Source of the DNA: Dactylonectria macrodidyma
Taxonomy: Eukaryota; Ascomycota; Sordariomycetes; Hypocreales; Nectriaceae
Reading direction: 5' to 3'
Assembly (NCBI GenBank): GCA_020744425.1
Contig: JAGMUV010000001.1
Location: 2,666,001-2,730,000 of the forward strand
DNA length: 64,000 nt
In this document: in pieces, positions 44,161 through 56,300 of the stretch
Position numbering within the stretch: position 1 is the stretch's first letter
Layout: every line of letters begins with the position of its first letter
Position numbers and translations under genes: made by a program
The notes under the pieces: model-generated
Database searches by the model: none
Told to the model about the DNA's origin: nothing
The model's input: only the letters and a program-made list of their open reading frames with translations

Positions 44161-45440
44161 GGAATATCCCTGCCTTCTTTGTACTCGTTTCCTCCTTCAA
44201 GCTCAATGATTCTACGGATATATAAGGGGATTCTCTCTATCTAAGCTTGGATCTTTGCTTGCAGAAGCTCATTCCAAGCCTTCTCCTAAGCCTGAATAGC
44301 TTCCTGCCAAGTCTTTGGGGCTCCTTTCTTTGTAGTTGCCCTCTTTAGATATAACTAAGCAGGCTCGATCGCATTAAGATCTGGCGAATTCCCGCACTAA
44401 AGAAGCCGCTGGATATTGTAAAGGTCATATATCCGTTATTGGATATAGTGGTTATGTGCTAGTGCTTTATCTTCTTAAACGATCGTTCTGGGCCTCTCTT
44501 TTGTATATTCTTTTATAAAAGGAAGCATCTTCAGAATTAATATTATTTACTAATATTATTACTAGTTAATACCTTTTTTTAAGCTTTGAATTAACTTATT
44601 ATTTTTCTTTTTCTACTTCTATTTAGGCTTCTTACTAAGTAGATTATAAAGCTTTAATCTTCTTATTCTATTATTTAGCTTTTATTATTTTTATATAAGA
44701 GGTTTAAGCTCTTTATTAAGTATTTTAACTGCTTTAATAATTACTTTCTTCTTCTTTATAGTCTTTAGTACTTAGTAATAAAAGGAGCCTTTTCTTTTAT
44801 ATATAAAAGCGCTTTAGAATATAAACTTACTAACTCTCTTTTACTTTTTTTAAATATAGCTATAAAGGAACCTTTTATTAGCTCTCTTTTAAATATAATA
44901 ACCTCTTTAGTAGTAAAGTAAGATTATTAAAGTCTTATTAAACTAAATTACATTCTTCTAATCTTTAGAGGTTTAATCTTAATAAGTAATATACTAATTA
45001 AGATATTCCTTCTTTATCTTCTTTATTAATCTAGGCTTCCTTATTAGCTTAGTCTTTTAAAAGCTAGCTGCTTTAAGGATTATTATAACTATCATTTTAA
45101 AGATATTAATACTCTATAAGCTAAGCTTACTTATAATATTAGCTACTGATTTCTCCTTTCTATAGTAATCTTAGCTAACCTTTATAATAATTAAGTCTTA
45201 GGTCTTTTATATATGCTTATATAGCTGGCCGGACTGAGAGGCATCTTTTAGTCACTCATTTCAAAAGCAAAGAGGTCTCTCATTAGGTTCAAAGCCTCAG
45301 TTAATAGCCTGAGCATAGATATTATTAACAGTCCGTATAAGGATTCCTATTATACCATGGATCTTAAGAGTGGTCTTAGCTATGCTAGCCAGAGCTTTTA
45401 AAGCGACTACTAAGGCATGAGTTATAATATCTAACGGCTT
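44160..45440 (-). mobile_element. Tc1/mariner transposon relic, RIP-mutated
   Basis: Minus-strand translation recovers both ends of a mariner transposase. Near 45230-45420 it has the HTH region (TVNNIYAQAIN, GFEPNERPL, DASQSGRPAI). Near 44160-44400 it has the C-terminal DDE part (NSPDLNAIEPA, then LYLKRATTKKGAPKTWQEAIQA and IIELEGGNEYKEG). TAG codons stand exactly where the family has Trp (EPA-W, AIQA-W, KIQA-W), i.e. TGG to TAG. The middle is very AT-rich and unreadable. It is inactive. Confidence 0.8.
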
Positions 45441-45478
45441 TTTACAGTATTAAGAGGAAGAAACAGAAGGAAAATTGC

Positions 45479-46460
45479 TCATAGAATGAGGCTATACAAT
45501 TTTGGCGGGGTAATACTCCTTGTGTTTTTAGTGGCGTTCTTTAGCGCCTTAGCAGGCCAGGACTTTTTGGCCCTGCCTCCGTATAAAGCTACATTACACT
45601 CCTGACAACGCCATCGTGACTGCGGCGCCCTTCGGCTGTTCCTACTTATAGCAGATAACGGAGCCTTCCTTTTACGCTTATGTGTCTGACCCATTTGACA
45701 GCCCTTATAAGTAAGGCATTCTGATTTCCTTTTGCGGACTAGATTATACTATGAGATAGGTGTAAATTCGTCTTCCGTTCGAAACCTCTTCTGAGAGTCC
45801 GTTTCTGAGGCATAGATCTTGATAAGGCTATAGACAAGCTGCTACTACCATTCAGCCTGACTGTCCATTAGCTTCTATTATAGCTGGCCTCTTTTCTATA
45901 AAAGGAAGCTATTTACAAGGGCTATTTTTAGTAAAAAGTCCTAAGCTAGGGCTTTCTAACCGCTTCTGCAAATATAGCAGTTAGGGCTCTAATAAGACTA
46001 TAGCTAGTCACTACAGTTTATAGCATTCATCTTATTATTATAAGTAGTAGTAATAGATGGAATAGAAATCTCTTTCACTTAGCTACTAGTAAAAAAACGC
46101 TATATTAGCTCTGCTTGAATTTTGTCTATTATTAGCTTCTTCTATAAGCAGATGCTTCTTTTATTACTAGAAAACACAGTTAATAAGAATAGTATAAGAG
46201 TATTATCTTTCTATATAATCTAATTAACCTAGTAGAAGACAAATTAGTAAGAGAAATACAGCTAACTGTGTCTTAGTAACTGACCTTATTATTTACTATA
46301 GGGATAGCCTGTAAGAGTTGGTCTGTTAAAGTATCATATAAGAGATCTGAAGGCAGGTATAGGGTGGTATATAAGCGTTCACTTAGCGAGTGCTCAGCGA
46401 GCCCTCGCCGAAGAGCTAGTCTAGCCTATATTACGTGGCCTCTTATCTGATAAGACTATA
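45479..46460 (-). mobile_element. DNA-transposon relic with Cys-rich tail (piggyBac-like?)
   Basis: The best-preserved part, 45479-45694, reads HKRKRKAPLSAISRNSRRAP, then SRWRCQECNVALYGGRAKKS. This resembles the basic, Cys-containing C-terminus of fungal piggyBac-type transposases. Upstream on the minus strand (to about 46460) the frame can be followed with many stops (for example LPSDLLYDTLTDQLLQAIP). Family assignment is tentative. Confidence 0.42.
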
Positions 46461-46630
46461 GCTCCTTCAGCCCTAACTCTTATAATTATCTCCCTCTCTC
46501 TTAAGCCTCGTCTTAAGGCATGATTCCTATGCTTCTATTATTAAAGTAATAAGGTTATTATTTATTTATATATTTAGTATATATTTATTATATACTATAG
46601 AATATAAATAATAGGAATTATAAGTCTAGT

Positions 46631-47058
46631 AACGTATATAATAAGCTTGCGTGACAAACAAGTAAGCGTGACATTCTGATTTCCACCTTAAACTGCAGTT
46701 TTAAAATAATTCTTAAAAATTCAAATTAAGCCTAAAATAAATAAGATTTTTAACCTAACTTATTTATAAAATATATTATTTTTAAGAATTTTTTTAGATT
46801 ATATATATTTATAGCGCTAGCAGTATTAAATTCGCACTATCTATTATACTATATTTATTTATAACTAGCTTAATAATTTATTTAAAAAATATAGAAAAAA
46901 GACTAGCTTATTAACTTTTTAGTTAAATATCTAAAATTAATTTCCTAAAAATCTTAGAATTATAGAGCCTGTTTTAGAAATTTTAAAGTTTACACTTTTA
47001 AATGCATAGTATAAGTGTTACGCAAGCTTGTTTATCACGCAAGCTTATCATATACGTT
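46631..47058. mobile_element. Non-autonomous terminal-inverted-repeat element (MITE), copy A
   Basis: The left end AACGTATATAATAAGCTTGC and right end (reverse complement AACGTATATGATAAGCTTGC) are near-perfect inverted repeats extending about 40 bp. The element is 428 bp with no coding capacity. Its interior matches copy B at 52840-53258. Confidence 0.75.
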
Positions 47059-47999
47059 ATTTATTATTAGTTTAAGTATTTAATTAATATTTATTAATTA
47101 TATAGTCTTACTTTATTTAAATTTATATTATTTCTATTCTTTATATTACTTATAATTATTATTTTCCTTTTTTTAGCTTTATATAATTTTATATATTTAC
47201 TTTCTTATTATATTCTTTTTCTTTATTTTATATATATTTTTCTATCTTTTACTCTCTTCTCTTTATTCTTTTTATTTATTAATTATTTTATATTTATTTA
47301 TTAAGTAATTATTATAATATTATCTTTTATAAATACTATAAAGGTCTTATTATAATATAAATCTTGTCATGGCTTAAGCGACCTCTTAAGAGGCTAGGGC
47401 GGTCATTACTAGCAGAATCGGAAGTATGGGGATACTTAAGGCTAGAGTAAGTAAACCCACTTTAAATAGAGTAAGCAGTAATACAGACGCTTACTTATAT
47501 AATGCTCTATAGAGTAAGCATTATAAGCAGATAGGACTAAGACATAGTAAGCACTTTAGTATATAGTTATCTAAGAAGTGTATATCTAGTATAAGCAGCT
47601 CTTTAACTATTAATAATACTTAATTATATTAAGGACTTTAGACTTTACTATTACTAAATATAATTAACCTTTATTTAAATATAATATACTTAATTTACTA
47701 TTATATAAACTCTTAGATCAGGTTCTTAGCCTATTCTAAATTCATAAGCCTAGAGTAATATACTAATTATTATATATATTAATAACTCTTATTTACTATA
47801 TTACTTATATTACACTTAAATAATATGGAATTACTATAATAACTCTACTTATTATACTTAGTTTGACTCTATTCTCTTCTTACTAGTTAATAGGCAAACT
47901 GCTTATTCTAATCCTAATAAATATAAATAATAAAGAAGAAGTTATTATACTTATAAGCTATAAAGCAGAAGTTTGTAAATTAGAATAATATAATAAATA
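47059..47999. other. AT-rich relic DNA, no readable gene
   Basis: Very high AT content and frequent TA steps. A short GC-richer island at 47370-47460 could be part of a retrotransposon LTR, but I cannot set ends. Confidence 0.4.
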
Positions 48000-49130
48000 A
48001 CTTCGCTATTAAAACCGCTGTTCGGACTTTTGTTTCTGCGCTGCCGCGTTCCTCATTGCCGCGTTTCTGTATTACGTGTTTGCATTGCTTGAGTTGTCTT
48101 AAGACGAAGGACTCGATTGATTGGTCGACCTAGTTACAGATAGACTCTTATCCCTCCTCCCTTACAGAACCTTCCTCCGCTAAATCCTTTAACCCATCGC
48201 AGTCGATGTTAGAAGCGACCGCAGCAGGATTCCCTTGGTTTCTAACGCGGTCATCACTCCTTTAGCTGCATATTGATCAGCATAAGGTCGGCCTATAACT
48301 GCATGACCCATGCGTTATAGTTAGTGCTCTTTAGGTTATTAAGGAAGGCATTATTAATAGTTATTATTTCCTTCCTTGCCTCCCTTTAAGCTAATTCCTC
48401 TAATAAGACTTACTCTATCTTAATCTATCAGATTGTATCCTCATCTAGTGGGGCTTATAGGAACAGGTTCTCTTAGAGGATATAGTAATTAAAGATCGCT
48501 AGCTGGATAAGCCTCTTACGACCAGGCCGGCTGAACTCAGCCTCTGTTATGCATTCTAGGCCAGATAGGCAAGATGCTCTTTATAGCCTAGGAAGCAGGC
48601 TTCGATCTTCTTCGATTCTTTTAGCTAGCGTATATACAAGACGATTCTCATATGCTAGTATTAGTAAGGGTCCGCCGGGCTGTCGCGCGATGCGCTGCAC
48701 GCGCATTGTGTCGTTTGTTTGGTCGGGGGGGGTCATTGTGAGTCGGTTATATCGCGAGCAGTTGAATTGCGATCAGGAATTACAAAGCAGTAATTGAATT
48801 ACGACGTGATTGGAATTGCGACGAGCTTGGAATGCGACGAACCCTCACAGGGCTTTTATCGTATGACGATTTTGCCTTCCGACATCTAGCTTTTCTATCT
48901 AGCTTTTCTATCTAGCTTTTCTATCTAGCTTTCCAGCTGCTTGACGCATCTCGAAGGGTTGATTAGGATAGCAAGGCTTGCACCCTGATGCAGTAGAAAC
49001 TCTAGTCATTCTGAGTTGCTGTTGCCTTAGGCTTGGGTTTTGGGCCCTCATACTGTTATTCACTATTAGTTATTTTTATTTTTTTTACTATTTAACCTCT
49101 GGCCCCTCTCTGAGTGTGCGCTACTAAGGA
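48000..49130. other. GC-richer island inside the AT-rich block, possible LTR/leader
   Basis: About 1.1 kb with clearly more G+C than its surroundings, including CG-rich stretches near 48030-48080 and 48680-48850. It precedes a decayed gag-pol and holds a 13-bp tandem repeat. No protein recognised. It may be the LTR and leader of the retroelement that follows. Confidence 0.35.
48884..48935 (+). repeat. Four tandem copies of a 13-bp ATCTAGCTTTTCT unit
   Basis: Three exact copies followed by a fourth diverged at its end, lying in the GC-richer island. Confidence 0.85.
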
Positions 49131-52100
49131 CCATAACCTTAATAATAAATAACTTAATAATGCATTTAATAATCTTACTAAAGCCTCTTATAAAGACACT
49201 ATTAAGAAGTAAGAATAAATTAATAACTTAAATAACTAAGTTAAGGCACTTATAAAGAAACTTAAGAAACTTATTATAGTCTTTTAAGAGTAAATAAGCC
49301 TTTATAGAGACTATATTAAGAATCTAGCCTTTAATTCAGCTATAGGAAAAGATACTAGAGAAATCCTTAAATTAAGATAACTAAACTCTTATAATAGATC
49401 TATAGCTACACTTTAAGGATTCTTAATGCAGTTTAGGGCCTACTAATTATACTATTTAACCCAGTTTATTACTAGTAATACTAAGGTCTGGCATATAATA
49501 GGGTTCCTTAAGAATAAAGCCTTTTAATAATTTAAACCTATTATAAAAGACTATATTAACTATATTTATATTAATAAGAAGAAAGAAACTAAGACTATTT
49601 ATAAAAGCTATAAAGTCTTTAAGTATAAGCTCAGGAGTGCTTTCAGACTCTAGAATAAGAAGCAAGCAGTAGAATAATAGATTTAGAAACTCTACTAAAA
49701 AGGAGTAGTATTTATATATATAGCTAAATACTATAACCTCGTCTTATAACTTAATTAAGGAGAAGAAGGCTATATAGTAAGCTTTTATAAAAGACTGAAG
49801 TCTAATATTAAAGATATAATAATTAGAAAAACCAAACCCACTATATATAATAGACTTATATAACTCGCTATAGAAATCGATAACTAGTAATTCAAAAGAT
49901 AATAGAAAAAGAAGGCTAAGAAATCCAGAGGATCCTACACTCTATAGTAAAAGAATAGAGGAAACTATATAAATCAGAAAAAGAAATAATAAATAGATAC
50001 TTTATATAGAATAGACTTAGGACCTATATATATTAGAATAGTTAAGAAGGACTACTCTAAGGTCTTCTATTAGAACTATAGTATTATAAAATATATATCT
50101 TATAAATACTAAAAGCCTAAAACTAATTAATAATTCAAACTAATACTTAAAAGTAAGAAGAAAGTAAGATAGATTAATTAATAAGAAGAAGAACTCTAAA
50201 TAGGTAAGAAAATAATTATAATAGTTAGAACAGGTTATAATAATATGGGGATTTTATTTAATAAAATTACCCCTCTTATAAATAAAGAACTTAAAAGTGA
50301 AGAGATACTTAAGAATGAAATCTATAAGAAAGAGTAATTAAGCTAGAAGATAGAAAAAGAGTAATAAGCACCTTTTAAAGAAAAATAGAAAGGCATAATT
50401 TTAAATATTAATAATATCTTAATACTCTAAATACTAGTTTTACTACCTTTAAAGTAGTAAAAAGGAAGGCCACTTTATAATACTATTAAAAAGATTAATA
50501 TAATTAAAAAGAGTAAGGAAATTTAAAGAAAAGATACTTTTAAATATATCTAATTAATAATAGAAATTATAAATAAAGAAGATAATATCTTAAACTAATA
50601 ACTTACTCTAAGAATACTACTAATTATAATAACCTTATATAAGAGTATTACTAAAATCTTATAATAATAGTAAATAAATAATAAGATTAAATATAAGTAT
50701 TACTTATATAAAGAAAGAGAATTAAGTATTAGTATAAGTATTAAAGCTAAATAAGTAAGAAGGCTTAGGCTCTCTATTATTAATAAAGATATACTAGCCC
50801 CTATAGATAAATATTCTAAATCTAGTAATAGTAGTAGTATTAATAATACTTTAGAAGAGGAACTAGTCGCCTTATAATTCTTAAAAAAGGAGTTAGGAGA
50901 AAATACTCCTAACTACTCCTTAGGAAAAGATAGAAAAAGCGAGCAAATACTAAAGCAGCTTATTAAATAAACATTAGATATAGTAAAAGGATAACCTATT
51001 TATATCTATATAATCTAATAAAAAGACCTTATTAAAGCAGATAGCTAAATAGAATAAGTAATTATAAGTAATAAGCTATTACTATACTTTTAATACTTTA
51101 AATATATTAATATATCCTAGATATTATATACTTACTATATATATTTATTATATTATTTTAAAAAACTTTATTATAACTATTATCTTATATAAACTATACT
51201 CTAATTATTATAATAATTCTATAATAGAACTAAGGCATAGGATTATAAAGTTATTAAATAGTTTAAAAGGATAAGAGTAGCTTAGCTTAAGCTATAAAAT
51301 AACTTCTATTCTAAAGAATATATTAAAAGGGACTTAATAATTAATAACTATATTATAGAAAAATACTATATATATAAAAGAGAAAAAGTATAGTTATAGT
51401 ATAGTCTGCTAAAATGCTTAGCTAACTATACTATAAACTATAGTAATAAGAAGTGCTTTAAGTATATAGATTGTGCATAAGCGATCTATAAATGGATTTA
51501 TAAAATAAAAGAAGATAGATTTAACTTTAGAACTTAAATAGGAGGAGAACTTTATAATAGGCTATAGTATAAAGAAATCTATAAGTATATAAAAAACGAT
51601 ATTTACTATTTATAATAGAGCAATAGATAAGTATAATAAAAGATAATATACTACTTTTAAAAAAGGCTTTAAGTACTATAAAGCATTCTAAAGAGAATAC
51701 TATTATAATATAAGTCTGAATAAAAGAAGAGTGAATAATAGTACTAATAGACTATAGTACTATAAAAAACTATATCTAACTAGAATTAGTAAATAGATTA
51801 AAAATACTATAAAAATATAAGAATAAACTCTATAAAGTATTTAATTTAAAAGGAATGCCTTTTAGCTATAATAAATAGATAATTTAAAAGGTTAATTACT
51901 TTAAAGTACTTATAAATAGAAAAAATAAAAGCATTACTATAGATATTATTAATATTAAGAATTATAATATAATACTAAGATAACTATAGTTATAATAAAA
52001 TAACTCTAATATTAATTAAAAGACTGGCTAAGTATACTTAAGAAGTATACTTCCTATAAATATAAATAATAATAAATATAAATAGAGATCTTAAGCTTTA

Positions 52101-52839
52101 ATTAAAGAAGCTAATAAAGTTATAATAAAAGAAATAATAAAAACTTCCTTATTCTTAAAAAGAATAAAATATAAATATTAATAAGAAAAAAAATAATACT
52201 TAAAATAAATAATTATATTCTTAAAAAGGCAGTTTTAATAGCTAGATAAAGACTTTAAAGAATAGAAGAAGAAATAGTAAGTAAAAGATAAATGACTTAA
52301 GAATATCCTTTTAAAATATTAAATCTATAAAAAACTCTTTAAAGAAGAACTAGAAATAGGTCTACTAAAACTAGAAGAATAGGACCTAGAGATCATCCTA
52401 AAGGATAGATCGAACCCTAAGTTCTTCTTAATTTATAATCTTAATAATAACGAGCTTATAATACTAAAAGAATATATTTAAAAAATATTAAGAAAAGGCT
52501 ATATCTAAGTCTTAAAATCTTTAGTTAGATATCTTATTATATTTATACTTAAGAAAAATAGAAAGCTATACCTTTATATAGATTTTGAGTAACTTAATAA
52601 TATTATATTAAAAGACTAAACCCTATTACTTTTAATCTTTAAAATGCATAATAGGCTATATAGAGCTAAAGTGTTTATAATACTTAATCTAAAAGGAGCT
52701 TATAATTTAATCTATATTAAAAAAGATATAAATAAAAAACCGCTTTTAGAACTAAATTTAAATTATATAAATATTTAATTATACCTTTTAGACTTATTAA
52801 TATACTTATAGTATTTTAATATATAATTAATTATATACT
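49131..52839 (+). mobile_element. Ty3/gypsy retrotransposon relic 1, RIP-mutated, 3' truncated
   Basis: Decayed gag at about 49150-50250. It ends in a remnant zinc knuckle near 50050-50130 in which expected Cys codons read as Tyr (TGC to TAC). Reverse transcriptase is legible at 52539-52800: LKKNRKLYLYIDFE, then RLYRAKVFIILNLKGAYNLI, matching the family pattern of VKK...R.C.DYR.LN and AK.FTKLDL.GAYN.I. Stops are mostly TAA/TAG at Gln or Trp sites. The domain ends at copy B of the MITE. Confidence 0.75.
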
Positions 52840-53258
52840 AATGTATAAAATAAGCATACAATGCATCCAAGTATGCAACGCATTTCCAATTTATACTTTA
52901 AACAGTGCTTTTTAAAAAATTCATTATAAATCCAAACTAGGCTTAAAATAGCTTATACTTTATACATAGGTCTATTAAGTATTTAAAATCAAGCATAGAT
53001 TTTTTTCAGACTTTTAAAAAAATTCTTATTCGCACTATTTTTTTTCTTATATATAATTTTAAAAAGCTAAATAAATTAGGTAAAAGTCTAATAAAAATAC
53101 TACCTTCTGACTTTTTTAGTTAAATACTTATAATTAATTTCCTAAAATTCCTAAAGCTATATAGCCTATTTTACAAAGTTTAAAGTTTCCCTTTTTAGCT
53201 GTATAGTATAAGTGCGTTGCATACTTGGATGCGTTACATGCTTATTATATACGTTATA
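52840..53258. mobile_element. Non-autonomous terminal-inverted-repeat element (MITE), copy B
   Basis: 419 bp, with ends GTATAAAATAAGCATACAAT and (reverse complement) CGTATATAATAAGCATGTAA, followed by CGCATCCAAGTATGCAACGC in the right arm and a close match in the left. The interior shares with copy A the stretch around TTTTAGTTAAATA...AATTAATTTCCTAAAA and ...AAAGTTTAAAGTTT. It lies in or at the end of the reverse transcriptase of gypsy relic 1. Confidence 0.75.
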
Positions 53259-53339
53259 CTTAGTAATTTATAATAAAGATTTATTTATATATAGTCTATT
53301 AATAGTAATAATTTACTTTAGGTATTTTAATAATAGTGT

Positions 53340-56300
53340 TATGAATAGGTCAGGACCAGGTTCCCACTAGTAGAAATAATAAGCCCATAGTCAAATCTTC
53401 CACTCTAGAAGTTAGATCAGATAATTAAGACTTTATATATAATATATAGAACTAGATCACTAAGTACTAATTACTAAAGTAAAGGAACTATAATAGTATA
53501 AAATACTATAATAAGCATATCTAATAGTATAGCTATTAGTAATAACATCCCTTAGGTCAGATATAAAGAGAACTATAATAAGTAGTAGTAATTACTAGTT
53601 CTTATATTATACTAACCCCTTCTATAAGATACTAGAAATATTACTTAAATAGTATACTAAAACTAATAGAAATCTTATTAAAAGCAGCTCTTATAGAAGT
53701 ATACTTAGTAAAGAAGTTCAAACCCTATAGGCAAAACTGAATAACTATAAGAAAAGCTTAAAATCCCTAAACTAATTAACTTAGAAGATCTACTTACTAT
53801 AAAGAGAGTCAGAACCTTCTTCTTTAAGAATGAAAACACTAAGATTAAATAAACCTTCTTAGTAAAATCTAATAGATTTCCAGACCTTATAGAACTCTAC
53901 TACTATATATTTAATGAATATAATGACTTAATTAGACTTAATAAGCTATAAGATAAAGAACCCTCTTCTAATTAGAATTCTATTAACCTATATTAAATAA
54001 AGGAAGCCTAGAAGATAATAGAAAGGATCCTTAAGAGAGTAAGAGAACTATAACTTCTTATGAATATACTAGGCCTAGAGCTACTTTACACTTCTTTAGA
54101 GTTAGAAATAGTAATAATAATAGAAAATAAGGATCTTTTTAAATATAGGGATCTTGAAAATCCTGAAAACTTCCTAGCTACTCGGTCAGAAGCTATAGCA
54201 CTAGTAATGACTGAGAATAGGCTAAAAAGACCCTTTAAAAAAGGAAAATAGCCCCTAACGGGACTAAGGGTTAGAAACTACTTAGTAATAGTGTAATTAG
54301 GCTATATACTACTAATAGACGATAGTATCTCTAACCTAGGGCTAAGAAAAGTCTTCTAAAGAATAACTATTTAATATAGGGAGTTATTATAGAGGATATT
54401 AAAAGCTCTTACTAGTAATATACGATTTGGCCTATTAGTGTTAGATCAAACCTCTTAGATAGTAGAACTAGTGTATGAGCAGGAGGCACTACTAAGAGGG
54501 TTGGGATTATAAGAGTCAGGATCTAGTAGAACGATCAGGCTATTATAAAGATAGGGAGGCTAAAGCCGCTATAATAAAGTCATTTCCTATATTAAAACGG
54601 ATGAAGATGCTATTAAAGAAGCAAGGCAGTTGCTAATTCTAGTAAAGCGAGCCTATGCTTAGTATTAAAGATCTTCTACTTTTAAAAATAATAGAAGAAA
54701 CTACTAATATAAATTATAAGGAATGAGTAAGCTTTAGGATATAATAATAGCCCTTATTAATAGAATAAATAGTACTAATACTAAAATTAATACTATAATA
54801 AAGGACTTTAGAAAGATATTAGCCTAGTTTAATTCTATATAGAATGGCTTTAGGAATTTAGAAGAGTGCTTAATAGAAGTCTTAGAAAATATTAATATCC
54901 TTATAATACGGTTTAATAATATTACTATTTAAATAAGTAGTATAATTAATAAAGCTATCTTATTTATAAACTGATTAGATTATTATAATAAGAACTTTAT
55001 AAAAGTAGACTGAATAGAAGTATAGCTAAATCTGACTTATATAATACTAAATTATTATAATTAGTTAGTATAAAAACCTATACTAAGTAAATCTTATAGA
55101 GTAACCTTAGGTTATTACTTATATACTGAGATTAGAGGCTTATATAAGCCTCCTTATAGTTAGAAAGAAGAATTTAATGATTTACTAAATAATACTTATA
55201 GAATAATAGAAGTAAGGAGCTAAAGAAGTTATAAGCCATTCCTAACTAACCTTATAATAAGATAAGTATCTTAAATACTAGTAATAATAGCAGTATTTGC
55301 AGCTAGTAATAAGCACTTAAGTAGGAAGGATTATAATATTTAGCATTTAGGTCTATTCTGGCTTAATAGAGTTAAAAGTGATATAAGCAGTTAAGAGAAC
55401 ACTTATTATAATAGAAAGCAAATTATCTTCTATAATATAGAATTATAAATAGATATAGTTAACACTTACTAGGATCTAATTGACCCTTATAAGTACAAAG
55501 CTATTTAAAAAGGATTTAAAAATAACCTTCGAAGATCAGTATTAATATAGTACTCTAATCAGCTTAATAATAAGGACTAAGAAAGGCTAACTTCTAATAA
55601 AGACCTATTTCTTAATATAATACATAAGGAATTTAGTATATAATAAGATAATACACTCAAATAGCTAATAAAAGCTAAATTCACTAAAGAGGATATTATA
55701 AGTAATAAGTATATATACGATTTTACTAGTATAGTCTTTACTAAAGAATAAGCTCTTAGGAGAATAACTAATTACTAACTACTACTTACTATTTATACTT
55801 ATCTAAATACTAAACTTAAGGCTATTATAAACCTACTAAAGGAAAGGATAAGCTAGGCAGACTACCTTTTATACTTTAATAATAAAAAACGCAATCTTTA
55901 GAGCAAAATTAATATTAAAAAGGAAGCGAATAACCTTAAACTGAAAACCGCATCTAAATCGAATATATGCATAGCCTAGAAAGCGTTTATAGGCTATAGA
56001 AACGAAAGAGATAATAAATCCAATAGTAAAACAGAAGGACTTAATGCTTATTAGGAATAGAATGACTAAGATTAAAAATACCTATTAAAGTACTAAGAAT
56101 ATAGTAACTAGGACTAAGGTAAGTAAGGATGCTTATAATAGAGTTAGAACTAGCTACTATACTAATAGGAAAGATAGCCTTACTAATAGAGCCGCTAGTA
56201 AGATAATTATAACTTACTATACTATATAAATAATAAGTAATATAACTATAATAACTAGCCTAATAGAAATTGAGAACTAGACTGCTAAAAGTAACTATAG

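Noticed and set aside
54060..54251. Open 63-codon frame in the AT block as a gene
   Set aside because: It lies inside the gag region of a RIP-mutated retroelement in the same orientation; simply a stop-free stretch of the relic.
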